Shown here in pieces: positions 43,470 to 55,533 of a stretch of 64,000 bases of DNA (position 1 is its first letter; each line of letters opens with the position of its first letter). Source of the stretch: Arenimonas sp. (lineage in GTDB: Bacteria; Pseudomonadota; Gammaproteobacteria; Xanthomonadales; Xanthomonadaceae). The stretch spans positions 20,141-84,140 of the forward strand of contig NZ_JALHQI010000003.1 of the NCBI RefSeq assembly GCF_022842045.1, read 5' to 3'. A program made the translations under genes and the position numbers. Below the pieces are notes generated by a model that was not told the DNA's origin, did not search any database, and was given only the letters and a program-made list of their open reading frames with translations.

Positions 43470-43475
43470 TATAAT
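43470..43475 (+). promoter_or_regulatory. Perfect TATAAT -10 box ahead of yebC-ruvC-ruvA
   Basis: TATAAT lies 40 bases before the yebC ATG; the predicted start is near 43482. The -35 region at 17-base spacing is GGCTGA, a poor match, so an extended or activator-dependent promoter is possible. Confidence 0.5.
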
Positions 43476-43514
43476 CACCGCTTCGCAAATCTTAGCTGGC
43501 AGGGGTTGGGTTCC

Positions 43515-44242
<728 letters not shown>

Positions 44243-44246
<4 letters not shown>

Positions 44247-44770
44247 CCCGCATCCTCGGCATCGACCCGGGCTCGCAGCGCACCGGCGTCGGCATCATCG
44301 ACGTCGACGCCACGGGCAAGTGCGCCTACGTGCACTGCCAGGCACTCAACCTGCTGGTGGACACCGAGGACTTCCCGGCGCGCCTCGGCAAGCTGGTGTT
44401 CGACCTCGAGGAGGTGCTGGAAACCTGGCAGCCCACGGTCGTTGCCATCGAGTCGGTGTTCATGGACAAATCGGCCACCTCGGCGCTGAAGCTGGGCCAC
44501 GCCCGCGGCGCCGCCATCGCCACCGTGGTTCGCCGCGGCCTGTCGGTGAGCGAGTACGCGCCGCGCCTGATCAAGCAGTCGCTGGTCGGCAGCGGCGCCG
44601 CCGACAAGACCCAGGTGCAGCACATGGTCCGCCTGCTGCTGAACCTGGGCGAGAAGAAACTGCAGGCCGACGCCGCCGACGCGCTCGCGGTCGCGCTCAC
44701 CCACGCCCACACCAGCGCCACCGCCGGCCGCACCGGCCTGGCGAGTGCCTTGCTCCGGAGACGCAGATGA
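44243..44770 (+). CDS. ruvC: Holliday junction resolvase RuvC
   Basis: 175 residues starting at GTG, overlapping the yebC stop (GTGA). Acidic catalytic residues are visible in [40 protein letters not shown] and [16 protein letters not shown]. It cleaves Holliday junctions symmetrically together with RuvAB. Its TGA overlaps the ruvA ATG. Confidence 0.97.
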
Positions 44771-45366
44771 TCGGCCGCCTGAAGGGATTGCTCGTGTACA
44801 AGGCGCCGCCGGCGTTGATGGTGGACGTGGGCGGCGTGGGCTACGAGCTCTCGGCGCCGATGAGCACCTTCTACGACCTGCCCGAGGTCGGCCGCGAGGT
44901 CACGCTGTTCACCCACTACGCGGTGAAGGAGGACGGCGTGGCGCTGTTCGGCTTCCTCACCGAGGCCGAGCGCCGCCTGTTCCGCGAGGTGCAGAAGGTC
45001 ACCGGCGTCGGCGCCAAGATCGCGCTGGCGGTGCTTTCCGGTGCGAGCGTCGACGACTTCGCGCGGCTGGTGCAGGCCGGCGACATCACCGCCCTGTGCC
45101 GCATTCCCGGCATCGGCAAGAAGACCGCCGAGCGCATGGTCGTCGAGCTGCGCGACCGCGCCGCGGATTTCGCCGGCGCCGCCGCCGCCGTGCTGGCGGG
45201 GAAGGGCGGGGCGGTACCCGCCGACCCGGCCACCGAGGCCTCGGTCGCGCTGCAGCAGCTGGGCTACAAGCCGGCCGAGATCCAGAAGATGCTCAAGCAG
45301 GCGGAGCCCGGCGACAGCGCCGAGCAGATCATCCGCAAGGCCCTCAAGTCGGTGCTTCGCGGCTGA
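44767..45366 (+). CDS. ruvA: Holliday junction helicase subunit RuvA
   Basis: 199 residues, start [20 protein letters not shown]. The OB-fold domain is followed by two helix-hairpin-helix motifs ([33 protein letters not shown]), an Ala-rich linker and the C-terminal RuvB-binding domain ([18 protein letters not shown]). It binds junction DNA as a tetramer and loads RuvB. Coupled to ruvC by ATGA; ruvB is displaced by the kup gene. Confidence 0.97.
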   Translation: MIGRLKGLLVYKAPPALMVDVGGVGYELSAPMSTFYDLPEVGREVTLFTHYAVKEDGVALFGFLTEAERRLFREVQKVTGVGAKIALAVLSGASVDDFARLVQAGDITALCRIPGIGKKTAERMVVELRDRAADFAGAAAAVLAGKGGAVPADPATEASVALQQLGYKPAEIQKMLKQAEPGDSAEQIIRKALKSVLRG

Positions 45367-45411
45367 CGGCCGCCCTCCCGGTTACACCACTCCCAGCCTG
45401 CGGGCCCTCCC

Positions 45412-47301
45412 ATGACAACCCACTCCCACGACGGCGCCACGGCGCCGCGCACCTGGCCACTGGTGGTCGGCGCCGTCGGCGTCGTCTTCGGCGACATCGG
45501 CACCAGTCCGCTGTACACGCTGAAGGAAGCGTTCGGGCCGCACTACGGCATCGCCCCGGACGCCGCGAACGTGCTCGGGGTGTTGTCCCTGATCCTTTGG
45601 TCCCTGGTCCTGGTGGTCACCCTCAAGTACGTGGCCATCCTGATGCGCGCCGACAACCGGGGCGAGGGCGGCATCCTGGCGTTGACGGCCCTGGTCCAGC
45701 GCAGCCTGCCGGTCGCGGCGCCGCTGGCTTACACGGTCGGCATCCTGGGTGTCTTCGGCACCGCCCTGTTCTTCGGCGACGGCATCATCACGCCGGCCAT
45801 TTCCGTGCTGTCGGCGGTGGAGGGCCTGGAAGTGGCCGCGCCGGAGCTCAAGCGCTTCGTGCTTCCCATCACCTTCGTGGTGCTGGTCTCGCTGTTCTCG
45901 ATGCAGAAGTACGGCACCGAGCGCGTCGGGCGGATCTTCGGGCCCATCACCTGCGTGTGGTTCCTGGTCCTGGCGCTGCTGGGACTGGTCGAGATCGCGC
46001 AGTATCCCGCCGTGCTTTCCGCGCTGAACCCGGCGTGGGCGGTCCGGTTCTTCATCGAGCACGGCGTGGTGGCCTGGCTGGCGCTGGGCGCGATCGTGCT
46101 CGCCGTCACCGGCGGCGAAGCCCTTTACGCCGACATGGGTCATTTCGGCCGGTTCCCCATCCGCCTGGCCTGGCTCGGCCTGGTCATGCCGGCGCTGGTG
46201 CTGAACTACTTCGGGCAGGGCGCCTTCATCCTTTCCCATCCGGGACAGGTCCAGAACCCGTTCTACGAGCTGGTGCCATCCTGGGCGCTTTACCCGATGA
46301 TCGTGCTGGCTACGCTGGCCACCGTGATCGCCTCGCAGGCGCTGATCTCGGGCACGTTCTCGGTGGTTCGCCAGGCCATCCAGCTCGGCTACCTGCCGCG
46401 CATGGAGATCATCCACACCTCGGCGCACAGCGAGGGCCAGATCTACCTGCCTTGGGTGAACCGGGCGATGCTGCTGGCCGTGATCGCGGTGGTGCTGTAC
46501 TTCGGCAGTTCGAGCCACCTGGCGATCGCCTACGGCGTTTCCGTCACCGGCACCATGTTCATCAGCACGCTGTTGCTGCTGATCCTGGCCAAGGTGCGCT
46601 GGCGCCTGCCGGGCTGGCAGGTCTGGCCGCTGGCGCTGGCGTTCCTCGCGATCGAGGCGGCGTTCTTCTCCGCCAACGCCATCAAGTTCGTGGAAGGCGC
46701 GTGGTTCCCGCTGGCGCTCGGCGTGGCGGCGTTCGCGCTGATGCGCAGCTGGCGCCGCGGCCGCGAACTGGTGCATGCGCAGGTGAAGAAGGACAGCCTG
46801 CGGATCGAGACATTCGTGGCCAGCCTGGTGGCGCATCCGCCGCTGCGCGTGCCCGGCACTGCGGTGTTCCTGACGCCGTCGAACCAGTTCATGCCGCCGG
46901 CGATGCTGCACAACCTCAAGCACAACAAGGTGCTGCACCAGCGCAACGTGCTGCTGAGCGTGGAGATCCTCGGCGTTCCGCGGGCCGACGAGGCCGAGCG
47001 GGTGGCGCACCTGGACCTGGGCCACGGGTTCGCGCGCCTGACCCTGCGCTTCGGCTACCTCGAGGATCCGAACGTGCCGCGGGCGCTGAAGCAGTGGCGA
47101 ATCCCGGGCCCGCCCTTCGAGGTGATGGAAACCACCTACTTCGCCAGCCGCGAGACCCTGGTGGCGCGGCCGGGGGAGGGCATGGCGCTGTGGCGGGACA
47201 AGCTGTTCCTGTTCATGTCGCGCAACGCGACGCCCGCGACGGAGTTCTTCCACATCCCCGGGAACCGGCTGGTGGAGCTGGGGACGCAGGTGACCATCTG
47301 A
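45412..47301 (+). CDS. kup: KUP-family potassium uptake protein
   Basis: 629 residues. The N-terminus contains the KUP signature [19 protein letters not shown], then [20 protein letters not shown] and [20 protein letters not shown]. Twelve membrane helices reach about residue 450. A cytoplasmic C-terminal domain of 180 residues follows ([20 protein letters not shown]). It imports potassium with protons. It sits 45 bp after ruvA, separating ruvCA from ruvB, and a repeat element follows it. Confidence 0.97.
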   Translation: MTTHSHDGATAPRTWPLVVGAVGVVFGDIGTSPLYTLKEAFGPHYGIAPDAANVLGVLSLILWSLVLVVTLKYVAILMRADNRGEGGILALTALVQRSLPVAAPLAYTVGILGVFGTALFFGDGIITPAISVLSAVEGLEVAAPELKRFVLPITFVVLVSLFSMQKYGTERVGRIFGPITCVWFLVLALLGLVEIAQYPAVLSALNPAWAVRFFIEHGVVAWLALGAIVLAVTGGEALYADMGHFGRFPIRLAWLGLVMPALVLNYFGQGAFILSHPGQVQNPFYELVPSWALYPMIVLATLATVIASQALISGTFSVVRQAIQLGYLPRMEIIHTSAHSEGQIYLPWVNRAMLLAVIAVVLYFGSSSHLAIAYGVSVTGTMFISTLLLLILAKVRWRLPGWQVWPLALAFLAIEAAFFSANAIKFVEGAWFPLALGVAAFALMRSWRRGRELVHAQVKKDSLRIETFVASLVAHPPLRVPGTAVFLTPSNQFMPPAMLHNLKHNKVLHQRNVLLSVEILGVPRADEAERVAHLDLGHGFARLTLRFGYLEDPNVPRALKQWRIPGPPFEVMETTYFASRETLVARPGEGMALWRDKLFLFMSRNATPATEFFHIPGNRLVELGTQVTI

Positions 47302-47305
47302 AGGC

Positions 47306-47386
47306 AGGAGTTAGTGATCAGGAGTCAGGAGTTAGTGGGATCGCTCTTGGCTCTCACTAACTTCTATCTCCTAATCACTAACTCCT
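47306..47386. repeat. Intergenic inverted repeat, AGGAGTTAGTG type
   Basis: Arms at 47306-47324 and 47368-47386 are complementary at 18 of 19 positions (AGGAGTTAGTGATCAGGAG). An inner pair, AGGAGTTAGTG at 47327 and its near complement at 47355-47365, gives a second stem, and AGGAGTTAGTG is also a direct repeat. The whole 81 bases can fold as a long interrupted hairpin. It is AT-richer than its surroundings and lies between kup and ruvB. Confidence 0.8.
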
Positions 47387-47445
47387 TGTTCCCAGCCACT
47401 GCGGCAGGGGGTCGCGCGCCACCGGAACTGCCATAATCCCCCCCC

Positions 47446-48473
<1,028 letters not shown>

Positions 48474-48477
<4 letters not shown>

Positions 48478-48875
48478 CGGCGGTTCCGTTCAGCTTCCCG
48501 ATAAGGGTTTACTGGGAGGATACCGACGCTGGCGGGGTGGTTTACCACGCCAGCTACGTGCGGTTCCTCGAACGCGCCCGGACCGAATGGCTCCGGGCGA
48601 TGGGCATCGGGCAGCAGGGCCTGCGCGAAAGCGAGGACCTGGTGCTGGTGGTCCGCGCGATGCAGCTCGATTTCCACCAACCCGCCCGGCTCGATGACGA
48701 ACTGCTGGCCAGCGTCGTCGTCACCGAGCGGCGCCACGCCAGCCTGTTGATCGGGCAGGCGATTACCCGGGGCGACCAGGTCCTTGTCCGCGCGGATGTC
48801 CGCGTAGCCTGCCTGGTGGCTTCCAGTTTCCGCCCGCGTGCCCTGCCCGAATGGCTGGCCGCGGATTCCACGTAA
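48474..48875 (+). CDS. ybgC: Tol-Pal-associated acyl-CoA thioesterase YbgC
   Basis: 133 residues, a hot-dog-fold thioesterase. The active-site region is [20 protein letters not shown], with the catalytic Asp in the EDTDAGG loop, followed by [15 protein letters not shown]. It hydrolyses short acyl-CoA and interacts with acyl carrier protein and phospholipid enzymes. It is the first gene of the tol-pal cluster, overlapping ruvB by ATGA and ending 15 bp before tolQ. Confidence 0.95.
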
Positions 48876-48890
48876 CCCGGAGCACCCACG

Positions 48891-49667
48891 ATGCCGCACC
48901 CGAACGCCCTGATCCTCGCCGCCGCCCCGGTGACCGAGCTCCCGACCGAGGCGTTGCCCGCCGCGACGGACGCGGCCGCGGCCGCCGGCGGCGCCGGCAT
49001 CAACTACCTGCAGCTGATGCTGCACGCCAGCTGGCCGGTGCAGCTGATCGTGCTGATGCTGGTGCTGGGCTCGGTGCTGAGCTGGGTCATCATCTTCCGC
49101 AAGAACCGCGTCTTCGCCCGCGCCGCCGACGACGCCGACGAGTTCGAGACCCGGTTCTGGTCCGGCGTCGACCTGACCCAGCTCTACCGCTCGGCCACCG
49201 ACCGCAACCGCGTGGTCTCCGGCCTGGAGGCGATCTTCGAGGCCGGCTTCCGCGAATACGCGCGCCTGCGCCAGAAGAAGGGCCTGGATTCGCGCACCCA
49301 GCTCGAGGGTGCCCAGCGCGCGATGCGCGCCACCTATGCCCGCGAGGTCGACCGCCTCGAGCACAACCTCGAGCTGCTGGCCAACATCGGCTCCACCGCG
49401 CCCTACGTCGGCCTGGTCGGCACTGTGTTCGGCATCATGGTCACCATGCACGGCCTGTCCACGCAGCAGAGTGCGTCCATCGCCGCCGTGGCGCCGGGCA
49501 TCTCCGAGGCGCTGTTCGCCACCGCCATCGGCCTGTTCGTGGCGATCCCGGCGGTCTGGGCCTACAACCGCTTCGCCACCAAGGTCGAGCGCATCTCGGT
49601 GCGCTACGAAAGCTTCGCCGAGGAGTTTTCCTCGATCCTGCAGCGCCAGTCCCACGTCGAGGAATAA
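48891..49667 (+). CDS. tolQ: TolQ, proton channel subunit of the Tol system
   Basis: 258 residues. A first membrane helix near residue 50 (WPVQLIVLMLVLGSVLSWVI), a cytoplasmic loop rich in charged helices, and a MotA/TolQ/ExbB domain with helices 2 and 3 (NIGSTAPYVGLVGTVFGIMV, ISEALFATAIGLFVAIPAVW). With TolR it converts proton-motive force into motion of TolA for outer-membrane constriction. The N-terminal 40 residues are Ala/Pro-rich and longer than in E. coli. Confidence 0.97.
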   Translation: MPHPNALILAAAPVTELPTEALPAATDAAAAAGGAGINYLQLMLHASWPVQLIVLMLVLGSVLSWVIIFRKNRVFARAADDADEFETRFWSGVDLTQLYRSATDRNRVVSGLEAIFEAGFREYARLRQKKGLDSRTQLEGAQRAMRATYAREVDRLEHNLELLANIGSTAPYVGLVGTVFGIMVTMHGLSTQQSASIAAVAPGISEALFATAIGLFVAIPAVWAYNRFATKVERISVRYESFAEEFSSILQRQSHVEE

Positions 49668-49712
49668 GCGGGCAACCCCGTTTCCCCCGACCACACGTTG
49701 AGAGCTGTCGCC

Positions 49713-50142
<430 letters not shown>

Positions 50143-50153
<11 letters not shown>

Positions 50154-51102
50154 CGTCCTCCGCCTCAACAAGGACTACGACGACACCCTGGTGTCCGTCG
50201 GCATGGCCATTGCCATGCACGTCGGCCTGGTGGTGCTGCTGCTCGTGGCCGGCTGGTGGCAGCCCGCGCCGCAGGTGATCTCGGTGGCCGGGCCGGTGGT
50301 CGAGGCCTCGCTGGTCGTCTCACCGTCCGACGTGGTGGCCGCCCGGCAGAGCGCCGCCGAGGCGCCCAAGCCCGAACCCACCCCGCCGCCCCCGGTGGAA
50401 GCCGCGCCGCCGCCGCAGCCGCTGCCCGCGCCGCAGCCCCAGGACGCGCCCGACGAGCTCCAGCCGACGCCGCAGGAGCGCATTCCCGAGCCCTCGCCGG
50501 TCGAGCAGGACGCGGTGGCCCGCCTCGCGCTCGAGCGCGAGCAGGCCAAGGAGCGCGAGGAGCAGGAGGCCAAGCGCCGGCAGGAACAGATCGACCTCAC
50601 CGAGCGCGAGCGCAAGCAGGAAGAGGCCGAGCGCCGCCAGCGCCTGCGCGAGCAGCAGCTGGCCCAGCTGGCCGAGATCCGCAAGCAGCGCGAGGAAGCG
50701 GAGCGCCGCACCAAGATGGAAGAGCAGCGCCTGCGCCAGCTCGCCGACCGGGAGGCCGCGCCCGCGCCCGCCCCGGCGCCGGCCCAGCCCGCCGGCGGCA
50801 ACAACGGCGTCGACACCGACCTGGCCGCGCGCTACGCGCTGGCGATGCTGCAGACCGCCGAGATGAACTGGAACCGCTCGCTGGCGCCGGAAAGCACGGC
50901 CTGCAAGGTGCGCTTCACCCAGATCCCGGGCGGCGAAGTGATCGACATCAGCTTCCTGTCCTGCCCCTTCGACGCCCAGGCGCGGGAGTCGGTGGAACGC
51001 GCCCTGCGCCGCTCGCCGATGCCCTACGCCGGCTTCGAACCCGTGTTCCGACGCCAGATCGACCTGACTTTCTGCTACCCCCAAGAGGCCTGCCCACGAT
51101 GA
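50143..51102 (+). CDS. tolA: TolA, periplasm-spanning energy transducer
   Basis: 319 residues. One N-terminal membrane helix ([20 protein letters not shown]), a Pro/Ala/Glu-rich stretch, a long charged coiled-coil helix from about 120 to 205 rich in Glu, Arg and Gln, and the C-terminal TonB-like domain III ([40 protein letters not shown]). It links TolQR to Pal and TolB. Domain II is shorter than in E. coli. The stop overlaps the tolB ATG. Confidence 0.95.
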
Positions 51103-52409
51103 GACGCTTACTGACTTTCCTGGCGTTCGCGCTGCTGCTGCCCTTCGGCTCGGCCCAGGCCCAGGGCCTGGACATCGGCATGGTGCAGGGCCGCGACGGC
51201 GCCCTGCCCATCACGATCGTGCCCATGCCGTACCTCGGCACCAGCGTGGCGCCCGATACCGACATCGCCGCGGTCATCCGCGCCGACCTCAACCGCTCCG
51301 GCCAGTTCAACGCGCTGTCCGAGCAGGACGTGATCGAGAAGCCGATCCGCGGCAGCGAGATCAAGTTCCCGACCTGGCGCGTGCTCAAGCAGGACTTCAT
51401 CGTGGTTGGCCGCGTGCTGGACAACGCCGACGGCGGCTACCGGGTCGAGTACGAGCTGTACGACGTGGCCAAGCAGGAGCGCATGCTCGGCCTGGCCGTC
51501 GGCGGCCGCGCCCGCGGCATGCGCGACGTGGCGCACCAGATCGCCGACCAGGTGTACGAGAAGATCCTCGGCGTCCGCGGCGCCTTCTGGACCCGCATCG
51601 CCTACGTCACCGCCAACGGCCTGGGCGGCAACACCCAGTACGCCCTGATGATCGCCGATTCCGACGGCTTCAACCCGCAGACGGTGGTGAAGTCGCGCGA
51701 GCCGCTGCTGTCCCCGGCCTGGAGCCCGGACGGCCGCAAGCTGGCCTATGTCAGCTTCGAGCGCGGCAATTCGACCATCTACGTGCAGGAAATCACCACC
51801 GGCGCCCGCGAGGTGCTGGCCAGCTTCAAGGGCATCAACGGCGCCCCGTCCTTCTCCCCGGACGGCCGCCGCCTGGCCCTGACCCTGTCCCGGACCGGCA
51901 ACCCCGAGATCTACGTGATGGACCTGGCCACCAAGCAGCTGACCCAGGTCACCCGCCACTACGGCATCGATACCGAGGCGGTCTGGTCGGCCGACGGCCA
52001 GTCCCTGGTCTTCACCTCGGACCGGGCCGGCAAGCCCCAGCTCTACCAGGTGCCCGCCTCGGGCGGTGACGCGACCCGCCTCAGCTTCCAGGGCGATTCC
52101 AACGCAAAGGCGAGTATTTCCTTTGACGGCAAGAAGATAGCTATGGCGCAGGGCACCGGAAACGTTTATCGTATTGCCGTTCTTGACCGCAGTTTTGGCG
52201 GGGCAGGGCGTTGGCAGACGCTGTCGCCGGGCAACCTGGACGAGTCGCCCAGCTTCGCCCCGAATGCCAGCATGCTGCTTTATGCAACCAAGGAAGGTAG
52301 GCGCGGAGTGCTGTTCGCAGTGTCTGCGGATGGCAGTGTGCGACAGCGTTTGGTGTTGGCCGATGGTGACGTCCGGGAGCCCGCCTGGTCACCGTTCAGG
52401 CAGAGATAA
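51099..52409 (+). CDS. tolB: TolB, periplasmic beta-propeller protein
   Basis: 436 residues. A Sec signal peptide ([18 protein letters not shown]) precedes the N-terminal domain ([20 protein letters not shown]) and a six-bladed propeller with WD-like repeats such as [20 protein letters not shown] and [20 protein letters not shown]. It binds Pal and TolA. The last 100 codons use more A/T at third positions than the rest, notably around 52110-52200, unlike the neighbouring operon genes. Confidence 0.97.
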   Translation: MRRLLTFLAFALLLPFGSAQAQGLDIGMVQGRDGALPITIVPMPYLGTSVAPDTDIAAVIRADLNRSGQFNALSEQDVIEKPIRGSEIKFPTWRVLKQDFIVVGRVLDNADGGYRVEYELYDVAKQERMLGLAVGGRARGMRDVAHQIADQVYEKILGVRGAFWTRIAYVTANGLGGNTQYALMIADSDGFNPQTVVKSREPLLSPAWSPDGRKLAYVSFERGNSTIYVQEITTGAREVLASFKGINGAPSFSPDGRRLALTLSRTGNPEIYVMDLATKQLTQVTRHYGIDTEAVWSADGQSLVFTSDRAGKPQLYQVPASGGDATRLSFQGDSNAKASISFDGKKIAMAQGTGNVYRIAVLDRSFGGAGRWQTLSPGNLDESPSFAPNASMLLYATKEGRRGVLFAVSADGSVRQRLVLADGDVREPAWSPFRQR

Positions 52410-52474
52410 GCAAGGACGGGCCGAAAATATATCCAGCTACAACCCCTGCATCCGAATAATAAGAGGCTTCCCCA

Positions 52475-52978
52475 ATGAACATGACCACCCGCGTGCTGCT
52501 CGCCGCTTCCATCACCCTGGCTCTGGCTGCCTGCACCAAGAAGACCAAGCCGGTCGAAGAAACCGTCGACACGACCCCGACCGTGACCCAGCCGGTTTCC
52601 GACGGCCGCTACACCCCGGCCGACCTGGACACCGATTCCTGCCTGCGCCAGCGCACCGTGTACTTCGACTTCGACCAGGACACCCTGCGTCCGGAGTTCC
52701 AGGCCATCATGGCCTGCCACGCCAAGTACCTGAACGACCGTCCGGAGTCGCGCATCACCCTCGAGGGCAATGCCGACGAGCGCGGTACCCGCGAGTACAA
52801 CCTGGGCCTCGGCGAGCGCCGCGGCAACGCCGTCTCCGGCGCCCTGCAGGGTGCGGGTGGTTCGGCCGGCCAGCTCACCGTCGTGTCCTACGGCGAAGAG
52901 CGTCCGACCTGCGGCGAGTCCAACGAGTCCTGCTGGCAGCAGAACCGTCGCGTCGAAATCGTCTACACCGCCAAGTAA
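52475..52978 (+). CDS. pal: Peptidoglycan-associated lipoprotein Pal
   Basis: 167 residues. The lipoprotein signal ends at LALAAC near residue 20. The OmpA-like domain has YFDFDQDTLRPEFQAIMACH and LEGNADERGTREYNLGLGER, with the diaminopimelate-binding Asp and Arg. It anchors the outer membrane to peptidoglycan and to TolB. AGAGG precedes the ATG. The AT-rich 65-bp gap before it may hold its own promoter. Confidence 0.97.
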   Translation: MNMTTRVLLAASITLALAACTKKTKPVEETVDTTPTVTQPVSDGRYTPADLDTDSCLRQRTVYFDFDQDTLRPEFQAIMACHAKYLNDRPESRITLEGNADERGTREYNLGLGERRGNAVSGALQGAGGSAGQLTVVSYGEERPTCGESNESCWQQNRRVEIVYTAK

Positions 52979-52981
52979 GCG

Positions 52982-53809
52982 ATGGGACGCCAGCGCATCC
53001 TTTGCGTTGTGACCGTGGTGGCGGCCCTCGTGGCCGCCACCCCGGCCGCTGCCCAGCGACTGAGCCTCGGCGAGCGCGTCACGCTGCTCGAGAACAAGGC
53101 CAACGTCGAGAACCAGGCGGCAGTGCAGGGCAACATCGAAGCGCAGAACCGGATCGTGCAGCTGCAGTCCGAAGTGCAGTCGCTGCGCAACCAGCTCGAG
53201 ACACTGCAGAACGAAATCGCGCAGCTGAAGCAGACCAACCGCCAGCAGTACCTCGACCTCGACGGCCGCCTCGCGCGCCTGGAAGGCGGTGCCGCCCCGG
53301 CCACCCCCGCGTCACCCCAGAATCCCGCCGCCGCGCCCGCCGCGCCGGCTGCCACCCCCGCGAATGCGCCGGCCGCTGCCGCGCAGGCTCCTTCCACTGC
53401 CCCGGCTGCCGCCGACCCTGCCGCCGAGGAAGCCGCCTACCAGGCCGCGCTCGATGCCCTGGTCGAGCGCTTCGAGGCCGATGAATCCGCCCGCCTCTTC
53501 CAGCGCTTCCTGCGCGACTACCCCGCCAGCGCGCTGGTGCCCAACGCCTACTACTGGCTGGGCGAAAGCTACTACGTCACCCAGAACTACGAACTCGCGC
53601 TGGAAGCCTTCCAGACCCTGCTGTCGCAGCACGCGGGTTCGCGCAAGGAAGCCGACGCCCTGCTGAAGCTGGGCTACTGCCAGATCGCCCTGGGCCAGCG
53701 CGCCGCGGGCGAGGAGTCGCTGCGCCAGGTGTCCGTGCGCTTCGCCGGTACCGACGCCGCGGGCAAGGCCGAAAGCCGCCTGCGCACGCTCGCCCTCGAA
53801 AACCGCTGA
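52982..53809 (+). CDS. cpoB: CpoB (YbgF), cell division coordinator with TPR repeats
   Basis: 275 residues beginning three bases after the pal stop. Signal peptide ILCVVTVVAALVAATPAAAQ, then a trimerising coiled coil (about 30-100, IVQLQSEVQSLRNQLETLQN), an Ala/Pro linker of about 50 residues, and three TPR units at the C-terminus (NAYYWLGESYYVTQNYELAL). It connects peptidoglycan synthesis and Tol-driven constriction. Last gene of the tol-pal operon. Confidence 0.96.
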   Translation: MGRQRILCVVTVVAALVAATPAAAQRLSLGERVTLLENKANVENQAAVQGNIEAQNRIVQLQSEVQSLRNQLETLQNEIAQLKQTNRQQYLDLDGRLARLEGGAAPATPASPQNPAAAPAAPAATPANAPAAAAQAPSTAPAAADPAAEEAAYQAALDALVERFEADESARLFQRFLRDYPASALVPNAYYWLGESYYVTQNYELALEAFQTLLSQHAGSRKEADALLKLGYCQIALGQRAAGEESLRQVSVRFAGTDAAGKAESRLRTLALENR

Positions 53810-53834
53810 TCCCGGCCCCGCGCCGGCCCCCGCC

Positions 53835-54491
53835 ATGGAAACCCCGGCCGCCGAGCGCCTGCGCCTGACCGAAATCTTCCTGTCCGTGCAGGGCGAGGCC
53901 CGCGCCGTGGGCTGGCCCACGGTGTTCGTGCGCCTCACCGGCTGCCCGCTGCGCTGCCAGTACTGCGATACCGCCTACGCCTTCCACGGCGGCGAGTGGT
54001 GGGAAATCGACACCATCCTGGCCGAGGTTGCCCGCCATGGCGTCCGCCACGTCTGCGTCACCGGCGGCGAGCCGCTGGCGCAGAAGCGCTGCCTGAAACT
54101 GCTCGAGGCGCTGTGCGACGCCGGTTACGAGGTGTCGCTGGAAACGTCCGGTGCCATCGACATCGCGCCGGTCGACCCGCGCGTAAGCCGGGTGGTCGAC
54201 CTCAAGACGCCGGGCTCGAAGGAGATGCACCGCAACCTGCTGTCGAACCTGCCGCTGCTGACGGCGCACGACCAGGTCAAGTTCGTGATCTGCGACCGTG
54301 CCGACTACGAGTGGGCGCGCGCGATGGTCGCCGAGCACGCCATCGCCGAACGCTGCGACGTGCTGTTCTCGCCGAGCCAGGCCGAACTCGCCCCGCGCGA
54401 CCTCGCCGACTGGATCATCGCCGACCGCCTTCCCGTCCGCTTCCAACTCCAGCTCCACAAAGTACTCTGGGGCGATACGCCGGGTAGGTAG
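53835..54491 (+). CDS. queE: 7-carboxy-7-deazaguanine synthase QueE
   Basis: 218 residues, a small radical-SAM enzyme. The cluster motif is GCPLRCQYCDTAYAFHGGEW with Cys-x3-Cys-x2-Cys. VRHVCVTGGEPLAQKRCLKL is the SAM-binding GGEP motif, and ETSGAIDIAPVDPRVSRVVD follows. It makes 7-carboxy-7-deazaguanine for queuosine. It is followed by queC across a 164-bp gap that is mostly a repeat element. Confidence 0.96.
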   Translation: METPAAERLRLTEIFLSVQGEARAVGWPTVFVRLTGCPLRCQYCDTAYAFHGGEWWEIDTILAEVARHGVRHVCVTGGEPLAQKRCLKLLEALCDAGYEVSLETSGAIDIAPVDPRVSRVVDLKTPGSKEMHRNLLSNLPLLTAHDQVKFVICDRADYEWARAMVAEHAIAERCDVLFSPSQAELAPRDLADWIIADRLPVRFQLQLHKVLWGDTPGR

Positions 54492-54501
54492 GCTCCACTG
54501 T

Positions 54502-54632
54502 TTGAACGCGGATCAAGGCGGATGGACGCGGATCAAAGCGGATAGAGCAAGAACGTTTTGAGTGGATCTTGCTTTTCCGTTCAATCGCTTCATCCGCTCT
54601 TATCTGCGTCCATCCGCCTTGATCCGCGTTCG
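54502..54632. repeat. Long intergenic inverted repeat between queE and queC
   Basis: Arms of about 42 bases at 54502-54543 and 54591-54632 are complementary except for about five positions; the shared core is GAACGCGGATCAAGGCGGAT then GGACGC. Each arm repeats the unit GCGGATCAAGGCGGAT. The loop contains a further AGCAAGA/TCTTGCT pair, so about 130 bases may fold as one structure. It does not code and resembles dispersed GCGGATCAA repeats. Confidence 0.85.
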
Positions 54633-54655
54633 AATTCTGATAATTGGTCCATGCA

Positions 54656-55339
54656 ATGACGACGAAGCAGCGCAAGGCAGTGGTACTGGTTTCCGGCGGG
54701 ATGGACTCGGCGGTCGTGTTGGCGATGGCGCGGGAGCAGGGGTTCCTGTGCCATGCGCTCAGCGTGTCGTACGGGCAGCGGCATACGTCCGAGCTGGCCG
54801 CCGCGGCCGCGCTCGCCGCGCTGCACGGCGCCGAGCACAAGGTGGTGACCGTGGACCTGCGCAGCATCGGCGGCTCGGCGCTGACGGCCGACATTGCCGT
54901 GCCCGAAGCCGCGGCCGCCGGCATCCCCGTCACCTACGTGCCGGCGCGCAACACCATCATGCTGTCGATCGCGCTGGGCTGGGCCGAGGTGCTGGGTGCC
55001 GACGACCTGTTCTGCGGCGTGAACGCGGTCGATTACTCCGGCTACCCGGACTGCCGCCCCGAGTTCATCGCCGCCTTCGAGCGCCTGGCCAACCTGGCCA
55101 CCAAGGCCGGCGTCGAGGGCCATGCGCTGCGCCTGCACGCGCCGCTGATGCGGATGTCGAAGGCCGACATCGCGCGCGAGGGCGCGCGCCTCGGCGTCGA
55201 TTTCGCGGCGACGGTGTCGTGCTACCAGGCCGACGCCGACGGCCGCGCCTGCGGCCGCTGCGATGCCTGCCGCCTGCGCGCCGAAGGCTTCGCTGCCGCC
55301 GGCCTGCCCGACCCCACGCGCTACGCCTCGCGCGAATGA
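54656..55339 (+). CDS. queC: 7-cyano-7-deazaguanine synthase QueC
   Basis: 227 residues from ATG 54656; an in-frame TTG at 54644 is rejected. The PP-loop ATPase motif is [20 protein letters not shown]. The substrate region is [20 protein letters not shown] with [16 protein letters not shown], and zinc is bound by four cysteines in [20 protein letters not shown]. It converts carboxy-deazaguanine to preQ0 with ammonia and ATP, the step after QueE. Confidence 0.97.
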   Translation: MTTKQRKAVVLVSGGMDSAVVLAMAREQGFLCHALSVSYGQRHTSELAAAAALAALHGAEHKVVTVDLRSIGGSALTADIAVPEAAAAGIPVTYVPARNTIMLSIALGWAEVLGADDLFCGVNAVDYSGYPDCRPEFIAAFERLANLATKAGVEGHALRLHAPLMRMSKADIAREGARLGVDFAATVSCYQADADGRACGRCDACRLRAEGFAAAGLPDPTRYASRE

Positions 55340-55344
55340 TGGGT

Positions 55345-55350
55345 TAGAAT
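55345..55350 (+). promoter_or_regulatory. Candidate -10 element for tRNA-Lys
   Basis: TAGAAT is followed by a GC-rich stretch (CACCGCCCCG) like stringent promoters, 41 bases before the tRNA. No convincing -35 was found. Confidence 0.3.
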
Positions 55351-55390
55351 CACCGCCCCGAGCGCCGGCAAGCCGCGCCCGGGCCTCGAT

Positions 55391-55463
55391 GGGCCGTTAG
55401 CTCAGTTGGTAGAGCAGAAGACTTTTAATCTTTTGGTCGATGGTTCGAATCCATCACGGCCCA
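55391..55463 (+). tRNA. tRNA-Lys (UUU)
   Basis: A 73-base cloverleaf: acceptor GGGCCGT pairs with ACGGCCC, D-stem GCTC/GAGC, anticodon loop CTTTTAA with anticodon TTT at 55424-55426, T-arm GATGG-TTCGAAT-CCATC, discriminator A. The 3' CCA is not encoded. The anticodon stem has one G-T pair. QueE/QueC make queuosine, which does not modify this tRNA, so proximity is not functional evidence. Confidence 0.97.
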
Positions 55464-55464
55464 T

Positions 55465-55494
55465 GTTCCTCAAATGCACTCGCATTTGAGGAAC
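55465..55494. terminator. Hairpin directly after tRNA-Lys
   Basis: GTTCCTCAAATGC and its exact complement form a 13-bp stem with a 4-base loop, starting one base after the tRNA. No T-run follows, so it may be a processing or termination signal for the tRNA transcript. Confidence 0.55.
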
Positions 55495-55533
55495 CCCACG
55501 ATCCTCGCTCCCAATCCCCGCGCCTGTCGGCGC

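Noticed and set aside
47306-47386. CRISPR-like array
   Set aside because: Two direct copies plus inverted copies with no regular spacers, and no cas genes in the window.
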